A stretch of DNA of 64,000 bases. It comes from Monarcha castaneiventris obscurior. Lineage: Eukaryota; Chordata; Aves; Passeriformes; Monarchidae. The notes beneath the pieces were generated by a model. That model searched no databases and was not told the DNA's origin. It saw nothing but the letters and a program-made list of their open reading frames with translations. Within the stretch, counting starts at the first letter, position 1, and the number at the start of each line of letters is the position of its first letter. The translations under genes were made by a program, and so were the position numbers. The stretch is taken from assembly GCA_026261815.1 (NCBI GenBank), contig JAMPIT010000476.1, forward strand, positions 5,421,501 to 5,485,500, read 5' to 3'. Shown here in pieces: positions 26,195-38,800 of this stretch.

Positions 26195-26720
26195 AGACTG
26201 GCCCTCATCCAAAATGGCGGCCGCCGCCTCGCGGGCCGCGCCCCTACGCGGGTGAGGGCGCTGCGGCCGCCGGGCGGCAGGGGGCGCGCGAGGCGGGCGG
26301 CGCTGCCGGGCCGGGAGGGCGGACGGGCGGACGGACGGACGGACGGACGGACGGACGGACGGACGGAGCGGCCGGCGGGGTCCAGTGGCACCGGCACCCC
26401 CGGCCCGGCGGGGACAGGTGGGCGGGGGACTGGGACAGGCGGAGTGGGGCGCCGGAGGTGTTGTCGGGGGCCGCCATGGGGTGTGACGGGTGGGGGGCCG
26501 GGCCCTGCCAGCCGCGCTGGGGACGCGGGGCCGCTGCCTCCCCCGGGCCGGGTGTGACCTGCGGGCAGCGTGTGCGCGGGGCTGCAGCTCCTGGGCAAAG
26601 AGCAGCTCCCGCAGTGGCGGCTCTGGCTGTGCTGTTCCCGCAGCCGGCGTTACCCGGTGTTCCTGGGGAGCCTGTGTGTTAAAACTGTGCTCTCCTCGGT
26701 GCCCAGGGTTGGACCGGTCT
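26195..26720 (+). promoter_or_regulatory. SCYL3: CpG-island promoter and probable non-coding first exon of SCYL3
   Basis: The base composition changes abruptly to very GC-rich sequence dense in CG dinucleotides. It includes aaaatggcggccgccgcc near 26210, which resembles a YY1-type AAGATGGCGGC initiator-proximal motif. SCYL3 begins with an untranslated exon in mammals. A possible donor (gggacag|gtgggc) is at 26417/26418. No TATA box is seen. TSS and exon-1 borders are inferred, not visible. Long open frames here on both strands are artefacts of the GC composition. Confidence 0.7.
26318..26367. repeat. (GGAC)n tetranucleotide repeat in the SCYL3 CpG island
   Basis: Around ten tandem GGAC/GGGC units form an almost perfect array. 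It gives false Arg/Pro/Ser-rich frames in both directions (for example repeated RPSV on the minus strand). It lies in the probable 5' UTR or promoter of SCYL3 and is likely length-variable. Confidence 0.9.
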
Positions 26721-27527
26721 TGGGGGAGTGGGATTGATCCGGTCTTCCTTCCCACGGAGCCTGCTGATCTCCCATCTGCCTGCGAGGCACTGCTTGTGCA
26801 GGGTGCCGGCTGGGCATTTGAAGGTGTCACGTTGGGAAAGCTCTGCCTTTGGGAGCAAAGCCCCCAGCACCTCTGAGAGCACTTCCAGGAGGCTCTCCTG
26901 GCGTGGGAGGTGGCGGGCAGGGCGCCTGGAAAGCCGGGAACTGCCTGTCTCTGAGCTGTGGAGTGCCAGGGCTCGGCCTGTGTTTCAGGTGAATACCCTG
27001 TATGCAGCTGTCATTCACTCCACAAGGAAGCTAAATTGAAATTCCCCCTCGTTCTGGTAGCACATCCACGTTGTCCTTAACTACCAGTCCATCTGGCTTT
27101 CCCTGCCGGGCTTCTCTTGGTCCCAGGGTGTGCTGTGTGTTACATCTGACGTTCATGTTTACCATTTGTTGAAAATAAGATACAAAAGGGTTAATGCTCT
27201 TACCTCATAGTTGCGTGAGTAATGGTTTATTTTAGCTGTGGAGAGTTCATCGAAGGGTTGTGGCCACACCTGGGCATAGATCTTTGCAGATGCTTTTGCC
27301 GGCTGGAGTTTCAATAGCCATAAAAAAAGCTGAAAAGCTCAGGGTTCCACAGGCTGCTCTTGTCCCTTGGCTGTTTGGAGGTGCTCAGTGTTTGATACTG
27401 AGAGTTGCTGGGCGCCTCCTGAGAGGAGCTTCCCTGGAGAGGGGAGGTGTGTATGCAGCTGGCTGTTGTACAGCAGCACTCAGGTGGAGCACAGGCATGA
27501 GAATGACTCTGGTGTTACAATATTTGG

Positions 27528-27998
27528 CATGAGAAGGACACGGAACTGTTGGAGCAAGTCCAGAGGAGGCCATGAAGTTCATAAGGGGACTGGAACACCT
27601 TCCCTATGGCTGATAGGGTTGGGGTTGTTCTGCCCGGAGAAGGTTGCAGGGACACCTCAGAGCAGCCTTCCAGTATCTGAAGGGGCTACAGGGAAGCTGG
27701 AGAGGGACTCTTCATCAGGAACTGTAGTGACAGGACAAGGGGGGAATGGCTTCAAACTGAATGTGGGAAAAACTAGGTTGGGTGTGTGGAAGAAATTCTT
27801 CCCTGTGAGGGTGGTGAGGCCCTGGCACGGGCTGCCCAGAAAAGCTGGGGCTGCCCCATCCCTAGAAGTGTCCAGCACCAGGTTGGATGGGGCGTGGAGT
27901 AACCTGTTCTAGTGGAAGGTGTCCCTGCCCATGGCAGGATGGTGGGATGAGACGGTCTTTGAAAGTCCCTTCCAACCCAGACCATTCTGTGATTTCTG
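27528..27998 (+). mobile_element. CR1 LINE fragment in SCYL3 intron 1
   Basis: The copy contains gaactgttggagcaagtcca, gaggaggccatgaagttcat, gacaggacaaggggggaatg, ggcacgggctgcccagaaaa and gtcccttccaacccagacca, ending at cattctgtgatttctg. It is the CR1 3' region in sense orientation, 5'-truncated. The open frame spanning 27367-27912 is the remnant of this repeat, not a host gene. Confidence 0.93.
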
Positions 27999-29809
27999 TT
28001 CCTTAACTGTGGGCATCTCTGAAGCCAGATATGTCCATGTATATTTGGAGGAACCTGAGGCATCAGGTCAGCTCAGATACTTTCAGGTGTCCTGAGTGAA
28101 ATCTGAATGAGAAATCATTGAAGTAGAACAACTAAATGAGGCACAGCTGGGAAGAGCAGAATGTAGAGAAATGCGTGTGCCCAGGAGCAGCAGCTGGTGC
28201 CTTGCACACAGGTGAGGAGGGTTAACCTGGGGCAACCAGTGCAGGGCTCCCAGGTTCTGGCTGGAGAGGAGAATATTCTGTCTGGGGACAGCATTAATGC
28301 TTTTGTGCTAGGGAGTTCACCAAAAAGTCCAGTTTAGAAACAAGTGCTATTGCTGCATTGTGTTTCAGTTTCACCTGTCAGCCCCTCTGTAGTGCTGGGA
28401 AGCTGCAGTTTAGAATTCCTTAACTTTCCCTTTATTTCCTAAAGGTCCCATTAAAGGAATCAGTGCTGAAAAGGTGCAGATCCATGCCTGACACCAGAGG
28501 GGAGAGGATGAGGAAAAGCCCAGATCTCCCACCTGCAAGTTCTGTAGTTAATTCAGTTTAGATTTTAGGTGGATCAGGACACAGAATCTTAGTTAAAAGC
28601 CCCTCTTCCCCCCCATTTTGGACTGCAGGAGTTGTTGTGCCCTCACTTGGTACCCTCTGGGGGGTTAAAGGAGCCAGGAAACCATGTCAGACCAGCTCTC
28701 TCTCTCCTGAACACTTCTTACCTCAGGGCTTGTGGGAGACCTAACTGGAGACTCAGGTGAGGGGCCAGAGCAGCAGCTTTGGTGGAACAGCTCTGCTGGG
28801 GAGCTGGGAGACTCCTGTGTTGTTGCCTTCCTGAAACCTTTCCTGTGGCTGGAAACAACCACAATAAAGCAATTCTCGAGCTGGAAAAAAGAATGCTTGG
28901 GGGTGGGCAATTTTCCCACACTTTTCCTGAAAACTGAGGGTTTTCTCTCTCCTTCTGATTCCTGATAAAGGTTTGCTGACTTCCGTGTGCAGACAGGTTC
29001 AGGTCTTGCCCGTGGCCTGTGATCACAAGCCTGATGACAGAGCATGTGCTGGGTCAGTGTTTTCCAAAAGAGCCTCTGCAATCAGTGTGTTTGTTTTACC
29101 AGTTTTGTGTGTGAGGAAAAGGCACAATAATCTGTGTCAGCCTCTTCCTGACAGGCTGTGGGAGGAAGGAAGGGTTGGCAGGCAGAAGGAATATTTGTCA
29201 CATAGAGAGAAGGTAATCAAGGGGGAAAACATGCTGCTGGAAGAGGGTACCTGTCTAGGTAACCTCCTGAAATCCATTGTAATCCTTCTTCCTTCACTGA
29301 AATCTTCTCTGCCTTGGAGAATTGAGGAATGGTGTTTTTAAGAAGGCCAGAGGCTCCTTGTGGAGTGGCAGTCACACTTCCTAACTGCTGACTGTGCTTA
29401 ATGTCAGTTAAACCCCTGGAGTGGGTGTCTGTGTGGCTGAGGGTGTTGGTTCCTGCTTTTGGTGAATCACATCTTGGTAGCTGGGTCAGGGATTGGCTGT
29501 GGATGCTGCACTGTCAGAGCTGGTGGTGATGCTGACACAGGTGCCAGTGCAGTCCAAGCAGCACAGCTGAGAGCTGCTCACCTGTTGATCCAAGCCCTTT
29601 TGTGGACATTGGGTTTCCTTTACAAAGTAAACTTAGGGGGTTTTAGTCTTGTGCTTAAACTCAAGGAGAGGACACTGGCAGGAGAAGGTTCTTCACGGCT
29701 GTTTCATGCTTTGCAGAAAATGCTCTGAAGGTGAACTGGACAGCGCCTGCCAGAACTAAATCTGTCCAGAGGAAGTCCTCTTTCACCCAAAGCCTGTTTG
29801 TGGTGAGGG

Positions 29810-32800
29810 ATGGGCTCAGAGAACAGTGCTTTGAAGAGCTACACCCTGGAAGAGCCACCGTTCACGCTGCCCACTGGCCACACCATTTACCCGGCCGTGC
29901 TCCAGGATGGCAGACTTGCCTCCGTGTTCGTGTACAAGCGGGAGAACGAGGATAAGGTCAATAAAGCTGCCAAGGTACTGCAGTGTGCCTGGGACACACT
30001 TGCCACAGCTGTCCCTCCTTTTATTGGAAGGGGGGGAATCGGTTAACAGGGCTCAAACCCTTGGGAGTGAGGGCAAGAGAAAAGGTGGAAGCCAACCCTG
30101 GCCACGGGGCAGAAGGGGGTTGGCAGCTGCCGAGTTCACCGTGTGCTGCATGATGAGGGCAGCAATGTTCAGACAGCAGTGTGTGCCTGCCTTTGCAGGG
30201 TGCTGCCTCTTCCTGCAGATGCAAGTAAGGGTCTTTCTTGGGTTAATCCCACCCAAAATACCATATTTATTATAAGTAAGAATTTTATTCTGTGTAAGAT
30301 TTTCTCCATCCAGTGCCAACAGGGAGCCTACAAGACAGATGGAGAGACAAGAGCATGTAGTGACAGGACAAGGGGAAATGACTTCAAACTGAGAGTAGGT
30401 TTAGATTGGATATCGGGAAGAAAGTCTTCTCTGACGGTGGTGAGGCTCTGGCACAGGATGCACAGAGAAGCTGGGGCTGCCCCATCCCTGGAAGTGTCAA
30501 GGCCAGGTTGGACAGGGCTTGGAGCAACCTGGGATAGTGGAAGGTATCCCTGCCATGGCAGAGGGGTGGAATGAGACGATCTTTAAGATCCTTCCAACCC
30601 AGACCACTCTATGATTCTGTTTCAATGTATTATAAAAAGTTCTGCAGTGGGTGAGGAAGTTTGCTGGGTGCTTGGCGAAGAGCAGGGATGGGCTGTCTGA
30701 ATTCCATGAGAAAACATGGCTAAGGGGACAGGACTAAGCTCTGCAGCCGGAGGAGATGCCTCAGATGAGGTCTAACAGATGTCTTTGTTTCTGGAAGCAC
30801 CTGAAAACCTTGCGCCACCCTTGCCTTCTGCGCTTCCTCTCCTGTACTGTGGAAGCAAATGGGATCCACCTGGTTACAGAGAGGGTGAGGCCCTTGGAGA
30901 TGGTCCTGGAGACACTCTCTGCTGCAGAAATCTGTGCAGGGATCTACGATGTGTTGCTGGCACTCATCTTCCTCCATGACAGGGTAGGTACCCCTGGCAG
31001 CATCATCAGGCTCTGGTGGGAGACGGATGAAATGCGACAGGAGAGCGTTGTAGCTGGGCTTGTCTGGGTGACTCATTCCTGATTCCTCCCAAAAAGACAG
31101 ACATGTGCCCCACCGTTCTTGTAGTCTGAAACTGCTAAAATTGGCTGCTTTGGAGGAGGAAGTGTAATTGTAAATGTTGTGGAAACAAGGGAGCAAGCAG
31201 TTCTCAGTTCATGGATCTGCTTGCAGTACTTCTTGCTTTAGGGAAATGGGATTGCTTGGTCTTGGCATTTGTTTACATTTGTTGCCCCATGCCAGAGATT
31301 GGTGTCACCGCTGCCCTGTCCAGGCACTGTGTGTTTGCCCAGGACTGCAGGTAAATCCTAGCTCAGACTGTAGCTCTGGGGTTTTGTGTTCACAGCTGGA
31401 GAACTCCCCTGGATTTACAGTTGCATTGCAAGGGCTGTGACAATTAGGGCTTTGTCTGCTCTAAAACCCTGGCCCTCCTGCCTGGCACCTGCTGGTCACC
31501 TGCAGAATCCCAGAGGAACTCTGTGCTTTTTGGCAGCTTTCCCTCAGCCCCCTGCCGCACCTAATTAGTACTGATTAAGATTTTACATCTTCATCTGTCC
31601 CCCAAGTAATCTACTCTTTTTTGGGGTTTTATGTTTTAGGGAAACCTAACGCATAACAATGTCTGTTTATCATCTGTGTTTGTGAGTGAGGATGGGCACT
31701 GGAAGCTGGGAGGAATGGAAACAGTCTGTAACTTCAGTGAAGCCACCCCAGAGGTAAGAGCCAAGCCAAGTGCACTCTGGATGCCCAGGGGAGGATTCCC
31801 GGCTTGTGGAACCAGGCCATCTATGGATGTGAAGGCCCAAGTCCTTCCACTTAGCTGGATTTGCTATTAAATGTGTTGGCTTACTTCCAGCTCTATCCCG
31901 AATCTTTGCTCTAAGGACACTATAACTATAAACTATAATGTCTACACAAATTAATTCTCCATTAGGCCAAACACAGCTGCTTTTCTAAGGGATGCTGCTG
32001 GCTGGAGAGTGAGAAATCTTTGCCCTTCTGGACTGATATAAAATTTTTTTAAAAAGCAGAAAGATTCAAGTTGAAATAAGTCTTTAGAAAAATAATTTAA
32101 ATTACTTCTTAGCTTGTGCTGGTGGCATCTTCACTGCTTGGTAGCAGAAAGAAGAATCCCTGGTCTGATTTCTGCTGCCTGCTCTGCAGAGTCATTGCAA
32201 CCAGCAGGCTCAGCCTGCCGTGGGTGCCAGTGGAAGGGGCAGGAGCAAAGCTGCCGCCACCCCCCAGCCCTGGCCCATGGGGACAACCCGCTGTGCTGCT
32301 TGGCACTGAGGGGAGATCGAGGCAGCTCATGGCCCCCTCTTGTCCTTCCAGTTCCTCTGTCACATGAAGTCAGTGCGAGACCAGTCGTGCATCCCCTGCG
32401 AGGAGATGGTGAGTGACAGCATGTGCTCAAGGAGGAAATATTTTTTTATTCACGTTATATTTCCTCATGCCTAAATGGCATGGAAGTGGCTCTTGGACAA
32501 TATCTGAGGTTTCCTCTGTTCCTTTCGTCCCTCTGTCCCATCCCTGGTTTGGGAATGGTATTGGGCACAGGTAATACTACTTTTCAAACACTGTGTTGCT
32601 TCTAAATCACCAAAGTTTTGCAAAAATCACAGAGTAGTTGCTGAGATTGCCCAGATCACTGTGGTCCCATGGTTGCGTAACTCTCACCACGGCCTTTTTC
32701 CTACCTGTTAGTCACTTGCTATATATTGAGAATCCTCAGGGTTGCTTGTGCTGAAGAAGCACGCTTCTGCTCTCTAATTGTCACCTGTTTCCATAGAACT

Positions 32801-35800
32801 GCTGAAAGCTGTTGACTGCCTGCATTCATTGAGGAGTTGTTCCATCATCATGGAGTTGCTCCTTTGGGTTATAAATTCCCCAGTGGAGGTTTTTTAGCAT
32901 AATATTCTACTTGTAGGGTACACAGTGGAGCTTTGATGCTATAAAAAGAACTGGAGAGTGTATATAGTGGGAGGCGGGAATAAAGACTCATGGAAAACAC
33001 CAAATATTTAATAAGCTCCTGCTTTGCTGGGGTTTGGGGGTTTTTTATGTTTTATTTTCAGTCTGCAGACTTCAAAATCCTGCCCAGCAGCTACGGGCAC
33101 GCGAGGGATGCCTATGCATTTGGAACAACAGTTGAGAATCTCCTGACAGTTCTCAATGATCAGGGTGAGAATGACACTGGTGTATTTTGTTTGTGACAGG
33201 CCCTGTGGTTCATTCCTTGTGTGGTTGAACATTTCACCTTTTGTTGCAGCTGGCAGGAGTGTTGTGGGCTCAGTGGCTAGTGTTGGTCCTTGTTTGCAGA
33301 CCTTGGCTTCCTGCGTTCCCCTTTTCCTGCATTTGGATGTGGTCAGATGTGGCTGGAGGTCACCACCCCATGTGACACGAGTACTCCCAAAATTGCTTTG
33401 GTCCTGCCTCACCAAGGGTTATGGTTGTGGCACGTGGGTCTTGAGTGCCATAGCTGAGCAGGGGCTGCAACTTCCAGCAGAGGCAGCAGGAAGATTCTTG
33501 GGAGGACAGTAGCACTCCTTGAATGCCCAGTAGCCAGGCAGCTTAGGAAGAGAAATGGAAATGCTATTTTTCCCTTCCTTTTGCACTTTTGCTATCCATT
33601 AGAGCTAAAAATAGGTTTTGGGGAGGATGGAGGACTCCTGAACGTATCTAGTTCAGTGTGGAGAGAGAAATCTAACTGCAGGTGCTCTGGATTTCAGTTT
33701 CAGCAGATATTCTCTCCAGCTTTCAGCAAACCTTGCACTGTACACTGCTGAATCCAGACCCAAAGTGTCGTCCACCGCTGTCCAGCTTATTGTCTCATGA
33801 GTTCTTCAGGTAAGGACAGGAATATCAGGCCTCTCTTGGTCTTGATACTGCTTATTTCTGTCTTGGAAAGCATTAGTTTTGTGAAGGTGAGATGGGAATG
33901 CAGACTTAATCCCTACCCTTTGCAGGGATCTTTGACAAAGAGGCTCCTTAAATTAAGGAAGTGTTACCAGCCTTCCCAATGAGGTGCTGAGCAGCAGCTT
34001 TCAGGTGTCACCTCCTTGCTGGCACTCTTGATCCACCAGCATTTGACTTAGGTCCCTCTGTCTCATTTTCTCTGCTGAAGGAATGGTGGGGGTTTGCAGA
34101 CTCTTCACTGTGGGTGGTTTAAGTATCAGTAATGATTACACTTGACGGCTTTTGTTTTTGTGCTTAGGAATGATTTTCTGGAAGTTGTGAATTTTCTGAA
34201 GACCTTAACACTAAAGTCTGAGGAGGAGAAAACTGAATTTTTCAAGTAAGTGAAGGAACTGTAATGTGGAAGCTTCTTATTTCAGACATACTTCTGCCAA
34301 ATGGATTGTGGGGGGACCTGGGAAGGCTCATGGCCAGAGGTACTTCCTCAGGTGGCAGATTTTGATGGCTTTGGCACAACATTATTTACTCTGTAACACC
34401 TTGGGCGCTCCAGCCAAAGTAACAATCCTATCAAAGAGGAAACTCTTCATTTCCTTGTTTCCGAGTTCCTTGTGAATGGATTGGTGTTTGGGAGGAGCAG
34501 TCCCTGCTGGGCTCTGCATCATCCTGATGCTCCCCAGCCTCCAGAGTGATGCAGCTGCCAGTGAGAGAGTTTGCAGTAAGACTTGTTGGGTGAATTAATC
34601 ATGCGGTGCCAAGACTAAAGCTGTTGCCTGTGATGGATGTCTTGACTGCAGTAGTGGAACATCTTGCAGTAAATCCCACTGTTGCGGTCCCCAGTAAGTT
34701 TTCTGTCAGGGAACCTTCTGTGTAATCATGGCATTATATAGGCCTGGAAAGGGGAAAAGCTGAGTTTTTTTCTTTTTCCATATAAAAGAGCCTTGGTGTT
34801 CTCACAGAGCTGTTTTCCTGCCTGTTTTATACTTCTGTGGTCACCATCAGTTATTTTTCATTAATTTGAGGTTTAAGTGGACGAAGTTAGAGGAGAATGG
34901 GGAACCTTAGCAGGAGCATTCAGAGTGATTCTCACTATCTCTGTGTCAGCAGTGTTTACTGAGGGAGGGAATGAACACTTTGCTTAAAGACAGGGGAGTG
35001 TTGCCCTTTTATCAGGCAGAGGGGGCCTTCACAGCATGTGCACCATTCTCCTGGTCTCCTCCAAGCCTAGAGAAAAAGCAGTAACTGTTACTTGATATTT
35101 TAAAAATGAAAATCTGACAGACAAGAGCAGTTGCACAAAACAACTCTGATAAACCCAATCAGTACTCTGTTGGCCACATTAGATGGAAGTGGTTTCAAAA
35201 TGGGATTCCCTCTGTGCAAGGGAAACTTCTACCTTTGTGGCAGGTAGAACAGCCTTTTCCAAAGCAGTAGGAAAATTCTTGCAGTACACCAGGTTGTGGA
35301 GTGAGAGGAAAGCTCTGCTGCAGTTTTGACTGTAGCTCTTCATGGGAGATGCCAGCTCTGAGGCAGTTTGATGCCCCAGCAGCTTCCTGTGCCAGCTGGA
35401 TGTGCTTGTGACAGCCCATGATCCAGGTGTGGAGTTTTACAGGTTTTACTGGCTCCTGGTTTGTGTTATCTTTGCCTCAGGCAGGAGCAGAGGCTTCTCT
35501 GTGTAGGTCAGAGTGCAGACAGAGGGAGAGGCTGCAATGGGGCACTGTCTCTGGATGAGTCAGACACGAAAAAGGGGAAATGATATTAAGGGAAACAGGC
35601 ATAAATGCATGGAAGGCTGCCTTGATACTAATTGCTGTCTCCTGGAATGCAGATTCCTGCTGGACAGGGTGGCTGGCTTGTCAGAGGAACTGATAGCATC
35701 ACGGCTGGTACCTCTCCTACTCAATCAGCTCGTGTTTGCAGAACCTGTAGCTGTCAAGAGTTTTCTTCCTCATCTGCTGGGCCCAAAGAAAGGTGACCTT

Positions 35801-38800
35801 TAAATACTTCCTCATCATAATTATTACTGACAAGTTTGGAATGAATTCAGAGCAGTTGTTTCGTTGACTCAAGAGAATAGTGCTGTTTCTCTAAGCAGAA
35901 TAAATACTATAACATACAGAACTGGCAAGGACAGTTATCTGTGCTTCCTCCTTTGCCGTACTTGGCACTGCTCTGCTGATGCTGGGAGGAGAATTAGGAA
36001 TGATCCTGGTATCACCACTCAGTAGCTTCTGGGTGAGCTGTTTCTCGTGGCTGAAGCAGCCTTTTCCTATCCTCACCTCTGTTCCCTAGAGCAAAGTGGG
36101 GAGAGCCAGACCAGCTGCCTGCTGTCACCAGCCCTGTTCCAGGCCCATGTGATCCCTGTCCTGCTGAAGCTATTTGAGGTGCACGAGGAGCACGTGCGGA
36201 TGGTGCTGCTGTCTCACATCCACGCCTACGCGGAGCTGTTCTCTCGGGAGGAGCTGAAGAACATCATATTGCCACAGGTTAAGGACAGCAGACCAATGGG
36301 TGGTGTATCCTGGAATAGAGGATTTCACAGAATCACAGAACGGTTTGGGTTGGAAGGGACTTCAAGGGACCATCTAATCTAACCCCCTGCCATGGGCAGG
36401 GATACCTTCCACTAGACCAGGTTGCTCAGAGCCCCATCCAGCCAATAGGATGCACCCTCTTTAGCTTGTAGGACAACATAGAAGGCTGATTTTATGGAAT
36501 CATATCCAGTCTCTACTGAGAGCTGTAGGGGATTAGAAATGAAATGGGCTGCAAAGGTAACACTTGAAGAGGAAAGCAGTGCAAAAGCAGAGTTTTCTGT
36601 TGTGGTAACATCAGTGTGTTGTTGGTGCAGGTGTTGCTGGGCCTGCGGGACACCAGTGACTCCATTGTGGCGATAACGCTGCACAGCTTGGCCGTCCTTG
36701 TCTCCCTGCTTGGGCCTGAAGTGGTTGTAGGTGGAGAAAGAACAAAGATTTTCAAAAGCTCTGCACCAAGTTTCATGAAAACTGCTGATCTCTCCCCAGA
36801 AGGTAAAAGATACAGTCAGTGTTCTTGGGATGCTTGCATGTTCTGTCTAAGAAGCGTAGGCAGAGTTTCTTGGATGATAAATCTGTTGCTGGTGACAGGT
36901 TAATTGAAAAAAAAAAGCTAATTTGCAGCCAGACTTGGATTTTAAGTTAGGTGCTATTTGCAGATACAGAATTGATATCAGAAGAAGAGCTATATAAAAG
37001 TATTTTAAATATAGGAAATATATCGGGAAAAAGTGAAATCTCTTCTTCCTTTAAGAATCCCTGTAAGTGAAGGAGATAGAGTGTGTGTGTGTGTGCGTGT
37101 GTTTGGTGGAAAAACTATACTGCCTTTCTAAAGGACTTATATAGGCAGTTATTTAATATTCCCTTTGTCCTTGCTGTTTTTAAAAATAGTAAATCCCACC
37201 TTCTTTCCCCAATTTCTATTCATAGATTGGAAAAGGAATACGAACTTCCCTATTTTATCAGCTCTCTGGAAGCTTTTCAGCTAATGCAAATGAAGACAGT
37301 AGCCCCTGCACCTGCTAGATTAACTTGGAACCAAAGGGAAAGCTTGTCTGGATATTGAAACTAAGGATATTTATAACAACGGAAAAGTCAGCATTCGTGC
37401 AACTTTAGACATACAGATACCAAATGAAATACATAACAAAGATCAGTTTAAGTGTTTGCTTCCTGTTTATGTGTGTACTGGCAGCTACCACCCTTCATTA
37501 AAATCAGTGGATGGCTCATTGCATTAGTTTCTTTACATTATTTATTTTAGTAGACTGTAGTAAATAAACCACTTTGGATTGCAGGCTGAAACCAGGTTTA
37601 TTTTTCAGAATATACTTAAAATTAGACCTGATTTAACTGTTGATGAACAACAAAAGCTCCACCTTTGTCCTCAACAGTGAGTGACAACCTGCAAAAAGCA
37701 ACACAAGAGGCTGAGCACATGAGGTTTAACAAGCTGTTTGCTCAAGCCCCTCAAAGGATGTGCCCTTTATGAAGGGCATTGGGGGAGGGGATGGGTTCTG
37801 TGTGTTCCTTGCAGTCCTTTCCAGTGGGCCATATGTCTGGTGGCACTGATGATCCCTAGACTAAGCAGGCACAGCTGGCTGGAAATACTGATGAGCCCAG
37901 TGGAAGCAGATGCAGCATTGGCCCAAACTGTGCCAGTTCTGAAGTGGTGGCAACTGGGTCCCACAGAGCTGAGGCTGGTGCTGGAAAATCATAACCAGTG
38001 CTTATCACACCCCGCAGTTCCCGAAAATGAACTGCAACCAGGTGCTTGCCAAGATGGTTGGGCCAGGGAAATACACCTGCCTTTGGCAGCTCCAGTGCAT
38101 GGCCTTGACTGCCCACCACCCACCTCACCTCGGGCTGGGATATAAGGGCAGCTGTCAGCCTTCAGAGCAGAGACTCCCATTCCAGGAAGCTGCTGTGCCC
38201 ATGCCCAGGCATGGGAGGGGGGTTGTAGTGTCATGAGTTTGCTTATGCTTGGAAGTGTTGTGAGCAAGTGCAGTGCTTTTGTATAAGGCGGGTACCAGGG
38301 AATTTGTGATGCAGTTGGGATTTTGGATCCAGCCAGGTGGCAAACAGCATTTTTAAAGCATCTGCTCTGATCATAATCAATTTATTCATTTTGTATTTCT
38401 TGAAAGAACATCTCAGCAAAAACTGATCACGTACAGTTGCCATAACTTTGTACTTGCAGGAGCTGCAGGCAGCAGAAACAGAGGAGTATTGTGTTATATA
38501 TGGATCAAGAGGTGCAGCTGTTGGATTGCTGTGCCAAGCTCAGTGTTATTCAAATAAGAACATTCTAATGCTGCAGGCAGTTCAGCTCAGACTGACAACA
38601 CACCTTGTGGACTTGTGTCCTTTCTTTTCCTTTATCCTGGCAGATTCCCCCAGTCACGGTGTGAGCAATCAGAGAAACCAAACCTCTTGGCCCCTGAAGA
38701 GCAGTTCCAGCTTGTTCCCCAGCTCTGCAAATGCACCTGTCAAGAAGCTTCCCGTGCAACAAGACAATCCCCTGGCTTCAAAGACAGGTAGAACCTACCC

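Noticed and set aside
26128..26876. Long Arg/Pro-rich open frames on both strands (up to 217 codons) in the SCYL3 CpG island
   Set aside because: They follow from GC-rich composition and the GGAC array, overlap on both strands and have no recognisable domain.
27367..27912. 181-codon open frame on the plus strand
   Set aside because: It coincides with a CR1 3' fragment; the sequence is repeat-derived, not a host gene.
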